From the NCBI GenBank assembly GCA_030601015.1, contig JAUVUO010000013.1:1-13493 (forward strand): 13,493 nucleotides of DNA, read 5' to 3'. Each line of letters starts with the position of its first letter. Position 1 is the first letter of the stretch. The stretch comes from Candidatus Omnitrophota bacterium (lineage in GTDB: Bacteria > Omnitrophota > Gorgyraeia > Duberdicusellales > 4484-171). A model generated the notes under the pieces. The model was not told the origin of the DNA. It saw nothing but the letters and a program-made list of their open reading frames with translations, and did not search any database. Positions 13,244-13,493 of this stretch are shown here, in pieces. The translations under genes were made by a program, and so were the position numbers.

Positions 13244-13493
13244 TCATCGCATCAATTCATGCATTTTCATTATAGGCAGGAACAACGAAATAACTATACC
13301 TCCGATAATTACACCCATAATAACAATAATTGCCGGTTCAAGTAAAGTAAGAAGCCCCGAAGTTAGGGTATCTACATCCTTATTATAAAGCTCGTATATT
13401 TTTTCAAGCATACCCCCCAAAGCGCTCCCTTCTTCGCCTACCCCAATAATATTAACGGCCATTAAAGTGGAAAACCCGCGTAACGATAAAGCC
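13244..13493 (-). CDS. Type II secretion/type IV pilus inner-membrane protein (GspF/PilC family), C-terminal part
   Basis: Only the last 82 codons are present; the frame is open to the right edge, so the true start is outside the window. The visible part is the C-terminal end of a GspF/PilC-type platform protein, which sits in the inner membrane and links the assembly ATPase to the pseudopilus or pilus. It shows the conserved IGVGEEGSALGGMLEKI helix, a YNKDVDTLTSGLLTLLEP segment and the last hydrophobic helix (IIVIMGVIIGGIVISLFLPI), ending shortly after. The internal ATG at 13462 is not the likely start because similarity continues upstream of it (GFSTLMAVN). GspF and PilC cannot be told apart from this fragment. 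Confidence 0.9.
   Translation of the reverse strand, partial: ALSLRGFSTLMAVNIIGVGEEGSALGGMLEKIYELYNKDVDTLTSGLLTLLEPAIIVIMGVIIGGIVISLFLPIMKMHELMR

Overview
The window is clearly AT-rich bacterial DNA (by eye about one third G+C, not counted) carrying ordinary housekeeping genes with short spacers and low-copy-looking repeats in several intergenic gaps. All three stop codons are used, so there is no sign of an altered genetic code. The combination of a radical SAM enzyme of the AmmeMemoRadiSam set, an EF-G2-type translation factor, a YchF-like protein without its GTPase domain, a BI-1/YccA membrane protein and a GspF/PilC-type protein suggests an uncultivated Gram-negative-type lineage. Candidatus Omnitrophota is my best guess, but it rests on remembered resemblance and is not proven by the sequence.

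Layout. From the left edge to about 3.4 kb, genes are on the minus strand and, in transcription order, are mnmE, a 51-residue unknown gene, folE, a PduO-type cobalamin adenosyltransferase and the start of amrS, which runs off the left edge. From 3.4 to 5.8 kb genes are on the plus strand: two small unknown membrane proteins, a BI-1/YccA family protein and the SUI1/YciH initiation factor homologue. From 5.8 kb to the right edge genes are again on the minus strand. In transcription order these are a GspF/PilC-type secretion protein (its 3' end only), queA, an EF-G-like GTPase, an interrupted YchF-like gene, purH and folC. yciH and folC converge and overlap by 4 bp at their stop codons.

How the genes fit together. 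folE (GTP to dihydroneopterin triphosphate), folC (folate glutamylation) and purH (uses 10-formyl-tetrahydrofolate) belong to folate and one-carbon metabolism. mnmE uses methylene-tetrahydrofolate to modify tRNA wobble uridines. queA acts in queuosine synthesis, a pathway that also begins with the FolE reaction. The EF-G-like and YchF-like genes are both ribosome-associated families and lie between a good sigma70-type promoter at 11702-11730 and purH-folC.

Most notable observations: (1) the YchF-like gene is split by one in-frame TAA while the reading frame and family similarity continue on both sides; (2) a 196-bp segment bounded by imperfect 18-bp inverted repeats lies between queA and the secretion gene; (3) an 8-bp-periodic degenerate array and GC-rich dyads sharing a CCCTACA edge lie in gaps on the left side; (4) a 51-codon gene sits directly upstream of folE. 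I did not find a recognisable new multi-gene defence, mobile or biosynthetic system, and no RNA genes or CRISPR array.
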